Assembly: GCA_025462985.1 (NCBI GenBank)
Contig: JAOAPP010000291.1
Span: 1-5,951 of the forward strand
Source: Bryobacterales bacterium
GTDB taxonomy: Bacteria > Acidobacteriota > Terriglobia > Bryobacterales > Bryobacteraceae
Direction: 5' to 3'
DNA: 5,951 nt
Shown: positions 1-5,951 of the stretch, piece after piece
Position numbering within the stretch: the stretch's first letter is position 1
Layout of the letters: each line of letters opens with the position of its first letter
Translations under genes and position numbers: made by a program
The notes under the pieces: model-generated
The model's database searches: none
What the model was told of the DNA's origin: nothing
Seen by the model: only the letters and a program-made list of their open reading frames with translations

Positions 1-240
1 GTCGGCATTGGTTTGAGAAGGCGACTGGAAGTTCGTGCTGGTTTCTGTGACCAGGATTTTGACTCCGGCCACTGAAGCCCCAGAGCTGTCCGTCACGGTT
101 CCCGTGATTGTTGCGGTGCTTAACTGGCCGGAGGCCTGGAATACAAGACCTGTCAGACAAAGGAATATCCGAAGTGCTGATCTTAGAAATCGGTGCTTAC
201 GTGTGGCGAACGAGTGCGAAAGAAAGTGTACCCAGTGCAT
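1..240 (-). CDS. TonB-dependent receptor with carboxypeptidase-regulatory-like N-terminal domain, 5' end only (80 codons, runs off the left edge)
   Basis: Reading the minus strand from the ATG at 238-240 gives 80 uninterrupted codons to the window edge. Residues 1-39 look like a signal peptide: a basic n-region (RKHRFLR), a hydrophobic core (ALRIFLCLTGLVF) and a likely cleavage near QASG. From residue 43 comes TATITGTVTDSSGASVAGV followed by KILVTET, the typical first strands of a carboxypeptidase-regulatory-like / Cna_B-type beta-sandwich. In Acidobacteriota this domain heads very large TonB-dependent outer-membrane receptors (Oar-like), which import large substrates with TonB energy; the barrel itself is outside this window. 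The start is supported by a GAGAGG Shine-Dalgarno at 247-252, six bases before the ATG, and by an extended -10 promoter upstream. The substrate cannot be told. A secreted protein with only this domain is a less likely alternative. Confidence 0.8.
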   Translation of the reverse strand, partial: MHWVHFLSHSFATRKHRFLRSALRIFLCLTGLVFQASGQLSTATITGTVTDSSGASVAGVKILVTETSTNFQSPSQTNAD

Positions 241-284
241 GCTTGACCTCTCGACTGGCCAAATTTGCTGCCCGAAATCGAGAG

Positions 285-293
285 ATTATATCA
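285..293 (-). promoter_or_regulatory. Extended -10 promoter of the TonB-dependent receptor gene
   Basis: On the minus strand 293-285 reads TGATATAAT, a perfect extended -10 (TG-N-TATAAT). No good -35 lies 15-19 bases upstream, as is usual for extended -10 promoters. Transcription starting about seven bases downstream would give a leader of roughly 40 bases containing the GAGAGG ribosome-binding site. It lies between the barrel remnant and the receptor, so the receptor probably has its own transcript rather than relying on the flotillin operon. Confidence 0.6.
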
Positions 294-398
294 CCCCGCT
301 ACAAACCTACTAGGAACGGTCCTGAAGTTCAACGAGGCAAGAGGGTGCGGAAGCTTCCTACCGGTCGTCTAAGTGCAGGACCTGAATCGGTGTTCACC

Positions 399-722
399 CT
401 ACCAGCGAAAGCCCAAAGCTATGGGGATGATCTCGGTATGCGTCTGGTTGGTGAGGCCCTCGAAATACCGAGCTTCGACGTAGAGCTTCCAGCTGGCGCC
501 CTTTGGAAGAGGAACATCGAACCCGGCGCCTTCATCCCAGACGCCGGCGTCTTAACTGACTGACCCTACGTTCTGACTGGCGGGAACCAGTGCCGGGCCA
601 TAGTACCCCCACCACGGGTCAAATACAAATGTGGAAGCCAGTACCGGCTGGGTGAAAGTCACAGTTCGCCTCATCCAGCCTCCGCCGCCAGGCACATAGA
701 CGTGGCCGCCCCATATCAGTGG
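399..722 (-). pseudogene. Truncated outer-membrane beta-barrel protein (C-terminal remnant with an internal stop)
   Basis: The minus-strand frame running 722 to 399 encodes a convincing barrel C-terminus but no complete gene. Visible parts are WGGHVYVPGGGG, then RRTVTFTQP, DPWWGYYGP, an in-frame TAA at 552-554, then DAGV, GAGFDVPLP, KLYVEARYF and the final strand IIPIALGFRW followed by TAG at 399-401. The alternating pattern, the EARY strand and the C-terminal aromatic after a hydrophobic strand are typical of small OmpA/porin-like barrels, where the last strand is the assembly signal. Sense is kept on both sides of the TAA, so a single-base nonsense change (for example AAA to TAA) fits better than a frameshift. 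A second in-frame TAA at 723-725 closes the frame upstream, where the flotillin gene ends at 730, so the signal peptide and first strands are missing. I see no start or ribosome-binding site. It is most likely a deletion-truncated, non-functional relic. A sequencing error could explain the internal stop but not the missing N-terminus. Confidence 0.65.
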
Positions 723-729
723 TTATCGA

Positions 730-2166
730 TCACTTCTGAGCAGAGCCTCCGTTTGGTTTGGGCGAAATGCTCGGAGCATCACCGATGCCGCGTACCTTCC
801 CAAGCAATTCCGACATCTGCATGCCCGAAAGCGTCTCGAAGAGCGCTGGAATCTGGGCCGCGATTTTGGTCATGTCACCAGTGATCTTGCTCATGCCGGT
901 TGAGGCGCCGTCACCCGTCGAGACGATCGTGATCTTGTCGATGTTTGCGAGAGGAGCCGCCATGGCTCTCACCACTTCGGGCAGCCCGGTAATCAGCTTG
1001 TCGACCACCGCAGCCTGGTTCCATTCCTGGTACGCTTCGGCCTTCACGTTCATCGCTTTGGCTTCAGCTTCGCCTTTCTTGAGAATGATTTCGGCGTCGG
1101 CTTCACCCTGTGCACGGGTGGCGAAGGCAGCGCCTTCGGCTTCAATGGTCATCTTCTTGCGACCGGCTTCGGCCAGCATCTCGATGCGCAGTTTCTCAAT
1201 TTCAGCGTTCTTGAGAACGGTGGCGATCAGTTCCTTTTCGTGCCGCAGAATTTCGGCCTCCTGCACTTTCACTTCCTGTTCCTTCTCCACCTGGCGGATC
1301 TTGACGGCTTCAGCGATGACCTGCTGCTGCATGATATTGGCCTGGATGTCATAGCTTTTATCGGCCTGCGCCTGCTGGCGCTTTACAATCTCCACGTACT
1401 GAGCTCGCCTGATTTCGAGATCGCGCTGCGCTTCGGCCTGTGCGGCGAGAGAGAGAGCTTCTGCCAGCACGCGCTCCTGGTCGGCCTGGGCCTTTGCAAC
1501 AGCAGCGGCGCGCATAGCCTCCGCACGGCGAATGGCCGTATCACGCTCCGCTTCGGCGGCGGCGATCTCCGCATCACGCCTGATCCGGGCAACATCGGGG
1601 CGGCCCATATTGGTGATGTACTCGTTCTTGTCGCGAACCTCCTTGATCGTGAAGGAGACGACTTCCAGGCCCATCTTCGTCATGTCATCGGCGCAAGTAC
1701 CGCGCATACGATCGCCGACCATCTCGGGCTCCTTCACGATCTGTTCGACCGACAGTTGTCCGATGATGCCGCGCAGATGTCCTTCCATCACGAGCCGGAT
1801 GAGGCCTTCGCGCGCCTGATCGGTCTTGGTAAGGAACTGCTCGGCGGCGGTCTGGATGGACTCGGGATCGCTTTTGACTTTGATCTGGGCAACGGCTTCG
1901 ACTGTCACGGCGACGCCCTGCTTGGTGTAGAGATCCTGCTGTGGCGCCACGTCGAACGACATCAGTTGGAGTGAAAGCTGCTTGAAGGTTTCAATCATCG
2001 GGAAGATGACGGTACCGCGGCCCTTGACGATGCGGGTGCCGCGCAGGCCGTAGACGATCAGAGCCTCATGCGGCCCCGCCTTTCTAAACAGCGTCGCGAT
2101 GGCGCTCATCAGGAACAGCAGGACGAGCACGATGAGAACTGACACAACGACTACTTCGGTGGACAT
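730..2166 (-). CDS. Flotillin / SPFH-domain membrane scaffold protein (FloT/YqiK type)
   Basis: Bacterial flotillin of 478 residues. It anchors in the inner membrane, oligomerises and organises membrane microdomains that affect fluidity, secretion and signalling complexes. Residues 4-25 are one hydrophobic anchor (VVVVSVLIVLVLLFLM). Residues about 30-185 form the SPFH/PHB domain (GPHEALIVYG, VAVTVEAVAQIKV, GLEVVSFTIKEV). Residues about 195-385 form a long charged coiled coil with the family's repeated Glu-Ala segments (AEIAAAEAERDT, EAEGAAFATRAQGEADAE). Residues 395-417 hold the flotillin C-terminal motif LPEVVRAMAAPLANIDKI followed by TIVSTG, then a helical tail. Length is close to family norms. 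The frame also opens at a GTG at 2202 that overlaps the upstream stop, but that GTG has no ribosome-binding site. The ATG at 2166 has AAGGA just before it and places the anchor at the very N-terminus, so I chose it. It lies 32 bases after the NfeD/YqiJ-like gene, almost certainly in one operon. Confidence 0.95.
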   Translation of the reverse strand: MSTEVVVVSVLIVLVLLFLMSAIATLFRKAGPHEALIVYGLRGTRIVKGRGTVIFPMIETFKQLSLQLMSFDVAPQQDLYTKQGVAVTVEAVAQIKVKSDPESIQTAAEQFLTKTDQAREGLIRLVMEGHLRGIIGQLSVEQIVKEPEMVGDRMRGTCADDMTKMGLEVVSFTIKEVRDKNEYITNMGRPDVARIRRDAEIAAAEAERDTAIRRAEAMRAAAVAKAQADQERVLAEALSLAAQAEAQRDLEIRRAQYVEIVKRQQAQADKSYDIQANIMQQQVIAEAVKIRQVEKEQEVKVQEAEILRHEKELIATVLKNAEIEKLRIEMLAEAGRKKMTIEAEGAAFATRAQGEADAEIILKKGEAEAKAMNVKAEAYQEWNQAAVVDKLITGLPEVVRAMAAPLANIDKITIVSTGDGASTGMSKITGDMTKIAAQIPALFETLSGMQMSELLGKVRGIGDAPSISPKPNGGSAQK

Positions 2167-2170
2167 ATTT

Positions 2171-2175
2171 TCCTT
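2171..2175 (-). promoter_or_regulatory. Ribosome-binding site that fixes the flotillin start
   Basis: AAGGA on the minus strand, with GG five bases from the ATG at 2166. The alternative GTG at 2202 is preceded only by TTGAAAA. This favours the shorter 478-residue product beginning MSTEVVVV. Confidence 0.65.
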
Positions 2176-2198
2176 TTCAGAGTGCGCAAATAGAGCGG

Positions 2199-2813
2199 TC
2201 ACTTTTCAATAGAGCCGGCAGCTTGGTGCTGGGCGAGCATGGAGTCCCACGTGCGCACGTACGCAACTCCCTTCTCAAATCGCGTGACGACCACTTCCGT
2301 ATCACGGCCGATGAGGGTTCCATCTTCACTGCGCGCGCACACCGGCCGGCGCGCGCCGTCCCTGGTATAGATCAGTTCGCCGACTCCGTCCGGGCGGATG
2401 GGGCTCGAGACCCGGCCAAGAATTCCGACCATTTCGTAATCGACCGGGTTCAGCGGCTGTTCGTGCAATTGCAGGAAGTGGAGGAAGGCCGCAAGCAGGC
2501 AGGCGCCCAAAAGGCCGAAGAGCACGGAAAGGGTGAGATCGATCCAGAATGCGAGCCCCGTGTGACGGGTCAGCAGGTAGCCTATGCCTCCAAACCAGGC
2601 TAGGAAAATGGCGAGGCTGTTTGGATTCGCCACCATGGTCATCCACTGGTTCAGTCCGTGTGAGTGCAGGCGGTAATCGTGCCCGGCATGCGGCGCGTGA
2701 GCTGCGTGAGCTGAGTGGCCGTGCGTGACGTGCATAGTTCCCAGAAACGTTGTGGCCACCGTCCAAACAGTTCCGATCGCGAAACAGAACAGATACAGGT
2801 CAGGCAATTTCAT
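2199..2813 (-). CDS. NfeD/YqiJ-like membrane protein with OB-fold domain and histidine-rich loop
   Basis: A 204-residue membrane protein that is the probable partner of the flotillin encoded next to it. Three hydrophobic segments are visible: residues 5-26, about 64-82 (PNSLAIFLAWFGGIGYLLT) and about 88-114. The soluble tail from about 126 to 192 reads YEMVGILGRVSSPIRPDG, GELIYTRDG, ARSEDGTLIGRDTEVVV and GVAYVRTW, which matches the small OB-fold beta-barrel of NfeD/YuaF/YqiJ proteins. Length and layout are close to E. coli YqiJ and unlike the long protease-fused NfeD. The unusual part is residues 28-52 between helices 1 and 2: nine histidines (28, 31, 33, 36, 39, 42, 45, 50, 52), five of them strictly every third residue. 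This looks like a metal-binding loop, but that is inference. The start has AAGAGG at 2820-2825, six bases from the ATG. The TGA overlaps an alternative GTG of the flotillin frame; the likely flotillin ATG is 32 bases further on. Confidence 0.88.
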   Translation of the reverse strand: MKLPDLYLFCFAIGTVWTVATTFLGTMHVTHGHSAHAAHAPHAGHDYRLHSHGLNQWMTMVANPNSLAIFLAWFGGIGYLLTRHTGLAFWIDLTLSVLFGLLGACLLAAFLHFLQLHEQPLNPVDYEMVGILGRVSSPIRPDGVGELIYTRDGARRPVCARSEDGTLIGRDTEVVVTRFEKGVAYVRTWDSMLAQHQAAGSIEK

Positions 2814-2839
2814 AGCGGGCCTCTTTTTGGCCCTGCGCC

Positions 2840-2869
2840 TCTATAGGGGCACCTTTGTTTGTAGAACAA
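2840..2869 (-). promoter_or_regulatory. Candidate promoter of the NfeD-like/flotillin operon
   Basis: On the minus strand TTGTTC (2864-2869) is followed after 18 bases by TATAGA (2840-2845), an acceptable housekeeping-sigma arrangement. It would give a leader of about 20-25 bases carrying the AAGAGG ribosome-binding site. No other promoter-like pair is evident before the next ORF remnant, so both operon genes are probably transcribed from here. Confidence 0.4.
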
Positions 2870-2870
2870 A
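2854..2870. promoter_or_regulatory. Inverted repeat over the operon -35, possible operator
   Basis: TTTGTT and AACAAA form a perfect 6-bp inverted repeat separated by five bases (TGTAG). It covers the proposed -35 hexamer of the NfeD-like/flotillin operon, where a repressor could block polymerase. It is short and AT-rich, so chance is a real alternative. Confidence 0.25.
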
Positions 2871-3029
2871 TCCCGTGCTGGTTCAAGGGAAATCGAAAGT
2901 AGCACCTTTAGGGCCGTACTGGACGGGGCTCACGCGCCGCGCCCATTCTTCATGGTCCGACCTCTCGCCCGTCGCGATCACAGCATTCACGGAAAGTAAA
3001 GGGTTAGAAGGCAACCACTTAGGCGGAGG

Positions 3030-3518
3030 GTGGTCTGTCCGCCCCGACAGACGGCAATCAACATGGTCGCGAGGACCGAACCATGTCTGCACTCGCTCTG
3101 GCGAAGAGAGCGCGCTTACATCGCCGTCTATGAAGGCGAGCCGGACGAATCGAAGTGGACCGCCGAACACCTCAAGAAACTCGCGCTTGCCGATCGGTAC
3201 AAGACCCAGGCCGAACGCGCCCTCAAACGTGCCCTGAACAATGTCGGAGCCTGGCAGAAAACCAGCCAGGGCGCAGCCGATCGCGAACGCCGCAACGCTC
3301 AATGGCAAGCGGAGCAAGCCGTTCCGGAACGCCGGGTGACTCTGCAGGAACAGAAGTTTCGATTCGCAAAATACGCTGTTTCTTCGCCTGACACGAAGGA
3401 AAACACCTCACCGCAATCCGAACGGAGCCGCCCAATCGACCCGCCTGTACTCTTGTTTGGCCCGGATTCTACTCAACAGCCCCGGTTTGGGAGCATGTCA
3501 CAGCCGGAACGCTGGTAA
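3030..3518 (+). pseudogene. Probable decayed hypothetical gene (charged helical C-terminal fragment)
   Basis: The frame from a GTG at 3030 to a TAA at 3516-3518 encodes up to 162 residues. Residues about 28-115 look like genuine protein: ERAYIAVYEGEPDESKWT, then KKLALADRYKTQAERALKR and ALNNV, then a Gln/Arg/Glu-rich amphipathic helix ending VTLQEQKFRFAK. The RYKTQAERALKRAL segment recalls the helical C-terminus of a repetitive hypothetical family I associate with Acidobacteriota and Planctomycetes; this is from memory and untested. The first 25 residues (MVCPPRQTAINM) and the Pro/Ser-rich tail look random. GGAGG lies directly against the GTG with no spacer, and the ATG at 3063 has no ribosome-binding site, so initiation is poor. 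In-frame sense upstream is closed by a TAA near 2998. I read this as a gene fragment that has lost its 5' part. A minus-strand ORF opposite it (2883-3317) is codon-aligned antisense and is judged a shadow. The stretch 2871-3029 contains nothing else I can support. Confidence 0.4.
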
Positions 3519-3631
3519 ATTCGACGGAGGACGCCGGCCAATCCACCCCGAGTCATTTAGGTCGAAGGGGGAGCCTGGCCAAAATTTGTATTCGAATTGA
3601 TAGGAGTGTTTCCCGTCCGCAATATCTGTGA

Positions 3632-3658
3632 TTGTCATGTCCGACATGAAGATATAAT
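3632..3658 (+). promoter_or_regulatory. Candidate promoter of the 715-residue orphan gene
   Basis: TTGTCA (3632-3637, one mismatch to the -35 consensus) and a perfect TATAAT (3653-3658) are separated by 15 bases, somewhat short. Transcription would start near 3665, leaving a leader of about 14 bases with GAGG at 3671-3674 before the TTG at 3679. The rest of the 3519-3678 gap carries no gene that I can support firmly. Confidence 0.45.
3635..3649. promoter_or_regulatory. 15-bp palindrome between -35 and -10, candidate operator
   Basis: TCATGTC-C-GACATGA is a perfect 7-bp inverted repeat around one central base, overlapping the end of the -35 and filling most of the spacer of the promoter above. 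This is the classic position for a dimeric repressor or a MerR-type activator, and a short spacer would fit the latter. A related partial copy, ATCCGACA, lies at 3729-3736 just inside the gene. Which regulator binds is unknown. Confidence 0.4.
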
Positions 3659-3678
3659 CTTCTTCCGCGCGAGGATAC

Positions 3679-5826
3679 TTGACCCAAATCACAGTCGGCG
3701 ACATTACCGGAAGCGTTCAATTAGACATATCCGACAAAAGTTTAGCCGCCCAGAGTGGGCTGGAGGCGCTGCACTCGACGGCATCCGACGTGCTGCAGGC
3801 GCTAGGGAAGCCGGTAAGCGATTCCACATTCAAGGGTGCCGGGTTTGGAGCGTTGTTCGGGAAGCCGTTCATCAATTTGAATGGAAATACTCTTTCCGTC
3901 ATGGCCGGGGCCAACTCGAGTCTGACTGTTGCACGGGGTTCCAGCGCCCCGCTTTTCGGCAGCGATGATTATGACCCGATCCATATTGGTTCGAGTGAAT
4001 GCTGGCTTTCTTTTGAGCTGGATGCGGCGTTGGAGGCGGGGGTGGCAGTCCCACTCCCTCACGGATTCGGCGTCAGCTTCCAAGCGGGCGTCGCGCCGAA
4101 GTTCGCGACCTATGTTCTGATTCCGGAACAACAAGCGGCCGCAATCAGTTTGCGTCAGGCTCTTGAGAACACGGTCAGTGCTTTCAGAATCCTGAACAGC
4201 GCCGAGGACGTGCTCTCCATTCCCGCAGGTGTCATCCACACCAGCGAGCTGGCGGGCACGGTTGCAGTAGGCGGTTCGTGGGCCCTGCCAGTGTCGGTCA
4301 ATCAAGTCAGCCTGGCAGATGCAACGTTGCCGTTTCACGCGGAAGTGTCCGTCGAGCCCGAACTCATCTTGAGGGTGGCGGGTCACATCACGGTTGACGC
4401 CACCTTCAGCATTCGCTTCCGACGAATGGATGAGGGCCGGATTCGGATCGGACTCTACAAGAAGCATGGGACAGACTTTAGGCCAGTCTTCACCGCGGCG
4501 GCGGGCATCGGAGTCGACGTTGGCGGCACGGACCTGGTGGACACGCTTCTCTCGGCGGTTGACCCAGGAATAACGGCCGTGACCTTACGCCCGGATGAAG
4601 TGGCGAAGTTCAACGAATCGCTGAAGGCCAGCATCGATCACAGCCTTGCCATATCGCTGAACGCGGCGTGCTCCGCTGCGAACTCCGATGAAGCAGCTAT
4701 GGTGTACGAGATAGATATTTCGACCGGCGACCGTGCGACCAGGGATGCCATCAGCGAGGCTCTGCATGGACAGTGGACAGCGATTTCGCACCTGCCGAAT
4801 GCAAAGAAGATCCGCAATGTGGTCACTGAAACGTTAGCGACAAAATTCAGTTTGAAGCTGAACCTGCTCGGGCTCTACAATTACCGGTCGGTCGCCGAGT
4901 TTGTGAAAACCATGCAGGTGCTGACAAGCTACGAGGACGGCTCCGTCACCATCACGGACACTGCGACGGCCTCTGAGATCGGTACGGCCTCGGTAGCACT
5001 CGCCGTGGACGGCGAACGGCTTCGTAAGGCGCTCTACAGAGGCTTTGTGATGACCGCCACTTATCAGGCTCTGCTAACCGGAATCCGGACGGAAGTGCAG
5101 TTGAACGCAAGCCAGGATTTTCTTCTCTACGACGCTGCTATGGGGTACCGGCAGGCGCTGAAGCAGTTGAACGCCGGAGAGGTTCTTGGAGCGATGAAGC
5201 CGGAGGTCAAAGCACAGTTCCCCGTAAACGGCAGCCCGGTGAAGCACGCCCGATTCGCAGCGAACTGCACATATTCGAACAGCGACGTCATGCATTTCTT
5301 CTTCTCCGATCCTGAAAAGCTTACGGCCCATACGGCTGCAGAGTTGAAGACGATTGGCCGGAATGTGCTCGCCGCGCTGCTGGACCCACAAGACACGACT
5401 GATCGAGAGCGCATCCAGGTTTTGCAAAGCGATGCGAAGTGGGCAGAGATGGACTCAAATCCAGCCAGGATTCTGCCTCCCTTTTCAGCAGACTGGTATG
5501 ACATCACCGAGTGGGCAGAAGCGCTCGCGAAGGCGGGGCGATTGCTTGCCGATGCCATCGTGTACGGAAGGAAGCTACCGGGAGATCCGACAGCCGATCC
5601 GACCTTCCGGCAGAAACGAGCCGTACTGGCGGGAGCTCTGGACGGGGTCACGCACAAGACTCGATCTGCTTTTGAGAAGGCGTTCCCCATTTGCGTTATG
5701 GCGACGCTGGCGGGAGTGACTTCGGGTCCCAGGCAGGCGGCAGTTTTTGAGGCCCAGTGGAACAGCTTGACCATTACGAGCAACAAACCTGCCGAGGCCA
5801 CGCAACGTTTGACGGCGGTCGTCTAG
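3679..5826 (+). CDS. Large hypothetical protein of unknown family (715 aa)
   Basis: I do not recognise this protein. The start is a TTG with GAGG four bases upstream (3671-3674); no better start is near, and the frame is open for 715 codons to a TAG. There is no signal peptide, no lipobox and no convincing membrane helix, so it is probably cytoplasmic. Residues about 60-290 are beta-rich with alternating hydrophobic residues (FGVSFQAGVAPKFATYVLIP, ITVDATFSIRFRR, RIRIGLYKK, AAAGIGVDVGG). Residues about 300-420 mix helices and strands (FSLKLNLLGLYNYRSVAEFV). Residues about 440-680 are mostly helical (RLRKALYRGFVMTATYQALL, EWAEALAKAGRLLADAI), with an aromatic cluster near 539-542 (HFFF) and 606-612 (WYDITEW). 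No catalytic motif, nucleotide-binding loop or metal site stands out. It has no same-strand neighbour in the window, so it appears monocistronic. It might be a pore-like, scaffold or lipid-binding protein from the amphipathic strands, but that is speculation. Confidence 0.85.
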   Translation: MTQITVGDITGSVQLDISDKSLAAQSGLEALHSTASDVLQALGKPVSDSTFKGAGFGALFGKPFINLNGNTLSVMAGANSSLTVARGSSAPLFGSDDYDPIHIGSSECWLSFELDAALEAGVAVPLPHGFGVSFQAGVAPKFATYVLIPEQQAAAISLRQALENTVSAFRILNSAEDVLSIPAGVIHTSELAGTVAVGGSWALPVSVNQVSLADATLPFHAEVSVEPELILRVAGHITVDATFSIRFRRMDEGRIRIGLYKKHGTDFRPVFTAAAGIGVDVGGTDLVDTLLSAVDPGITAVTLRPDEVAKFNESLKASIDHSLAISLNAACSAANSDEAAMVYEIDISTGDRATRDAISEALHGQWTAISHLPNAKKIRNVVTETLATKFSLKLNLLGLYNYRSVAEFVKTMQVLTSYEDGSVTITDTATASEIGTASVALAVDGERLRKALYRGFVMTATYQALLTGIRTEVQLNASQDFLLYDAAMGYRQALKQLNAGEVLGAMKPEVKAQFPVNGSPVKHARFAANCTYSNSDVMHFFFSDPEKLTAHTAAELKTIGRNVLAALLDPQDTTDRERIQVLQSDAKWAEMDSNPARILPPFSADWYDITEWAEALAKAGRLLADAIVYGRKLPGDPTADPTFRQKRAVLAGALDGVTHKTRSAFEKAFPICVMATLAGVTSGPRQAAVFEAQWNSLTITSNKPAEATQRLTAVV

Positions 5827-5951
5827 GCAGGGCCAGCGACTCAGATTCCGGGGCAACAAGTTCTTAAGAGCCAGCCACACTGCCGGTAAAGGCCTAACAA
5901 AGACAATGAGATGCAACTCTAGTGCCCGGATTCTAGTCTTCGAGAGCTTCG
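5827..5951. other. Intergenic right edge without recognisable features
   Basis: After the TAG of the large gene I find no stem followed by a T-run, no tRNA and no convincing start site. An ATG at 5906 opens a frame to the window edge but has no ribosome-binding site and too few codons to judge. Confidence 0.5.

Noticed and set aside
349..358. Perfect 10-bp palindrome GGAAGCTTCC between barrel remnant and receptor promoter
   Set aside because: No loop, no T-run and no promoter overlap; too short to be called a terminator or operator.
108..563. Plus-strand 151-codon frame
   Set aside because: Lies opposite the receptor start and the barrel remnant, both of which have clear family sequence on the minus strand.
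758..1354. Second plus-strand open frame opposite the flotillin C-terminal half
   Set aside because: Ser/Ala/Phe-rich composition is what the complement of Glu-Ala-rich codons produces; no family resemblance.
1240..1974. Long plus-strand open frame opposite the flotillin gene
   Set aside because: It is antisense to the conserved SPFH and coiled-coil coding region, has Leu/Gly/Asp-rich shadow composition and no initiation signal.
2166..2202. GTG start for the flotillin overlapping the upstream stop
   Set aside because: No ribosome-binding site, and it adds 12 polar residues ahead of the membrane anchor; the ATG at 2166 with AAGGA is better.
2883..3317. Minus-strand ORF of 144 codons with a signal-peptide-like start
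   Set aside because: It is exactly codon-aligned antisense to the charged helical plus-strand ORF, which explains its hydrophobic start, and no ribosome-binding site was seen. Its tail (2883-3029) is open but unrecognised, so some doubt remains.
3802..4467. Minus-strand 221-codon frame inside the orphan gene
   Set aside because: Arg/His/Asp-rich shadow composition without start signals, opposite a much longer coherent frame.
5127..5801. Minus-strand 224-codon frame inside the orphan gene
   Set aside because: Ser/Ala-rich antisense shadow with no start signal or family resemblance.

Overview
The window looks like a chromosomal segment of an Acidobacteriota member, of the Solibacter/Bryobacter type. 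This is inferred from three things: the start of a TonB-dependent receptor with a carboxypeptidase-regulatory-like plug extension, a family greatly expanded in that phylum; the tail of a small outer-membrane beta-barrel protein; and a degenerate ORF resembling a repetitive hypothetical family I associate with acidobacterial and planctomycete genomes. Base composition is moderately GC-rich. No rRNA, tRNA, CRISPR array or intact mobile element is visible.

Left part (1-2813) reads entirely on the minus strand. From right to left it holds a two-gene membrane operon (a three-helix NfeD/YqiJ-like protein with an OB-fold tail and a striking histidine-rich loop, then a flotillin/SPFH protein). Next comes a promoterless, N-terminally truncated beta-barrel gene remnant with an in-frame stop. 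Last is the first 80 codons of a TonB-dependent receptor, which has its own extended -10 promoter and runs off the left edge. The flotillin and its NfeD-type partner are a well-known pair: the flotillin oligomerises on the inner membrane in functional microdomains, and the NfeD-like protein is its membrane partner.

Middle (2814-3678) is a low-density zone. It contains the operon promoter with an inverted repeat over its -35, a likely decayed plus-strand ORF rich in charged helix, and a candidate promoter with a 15-bp palindrome between its -35 and -10.

Right part (3679-5826) is one large plus-strand gene for a 715-residue protein that I cannot assign to any family. It has no signal peptide or clear membrane segment, a beta-rich N-terminal half and a helix-rich C-terminal half. 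It appears monocistronic and is followed by 125 bases with no visible gene or terminator. The orphan gene and its palindrome-bearing promoter, the His-rich NfeD-like protein and the barrel remnant are the points most worth following up. I see no direct sign of a defence or mobile system.
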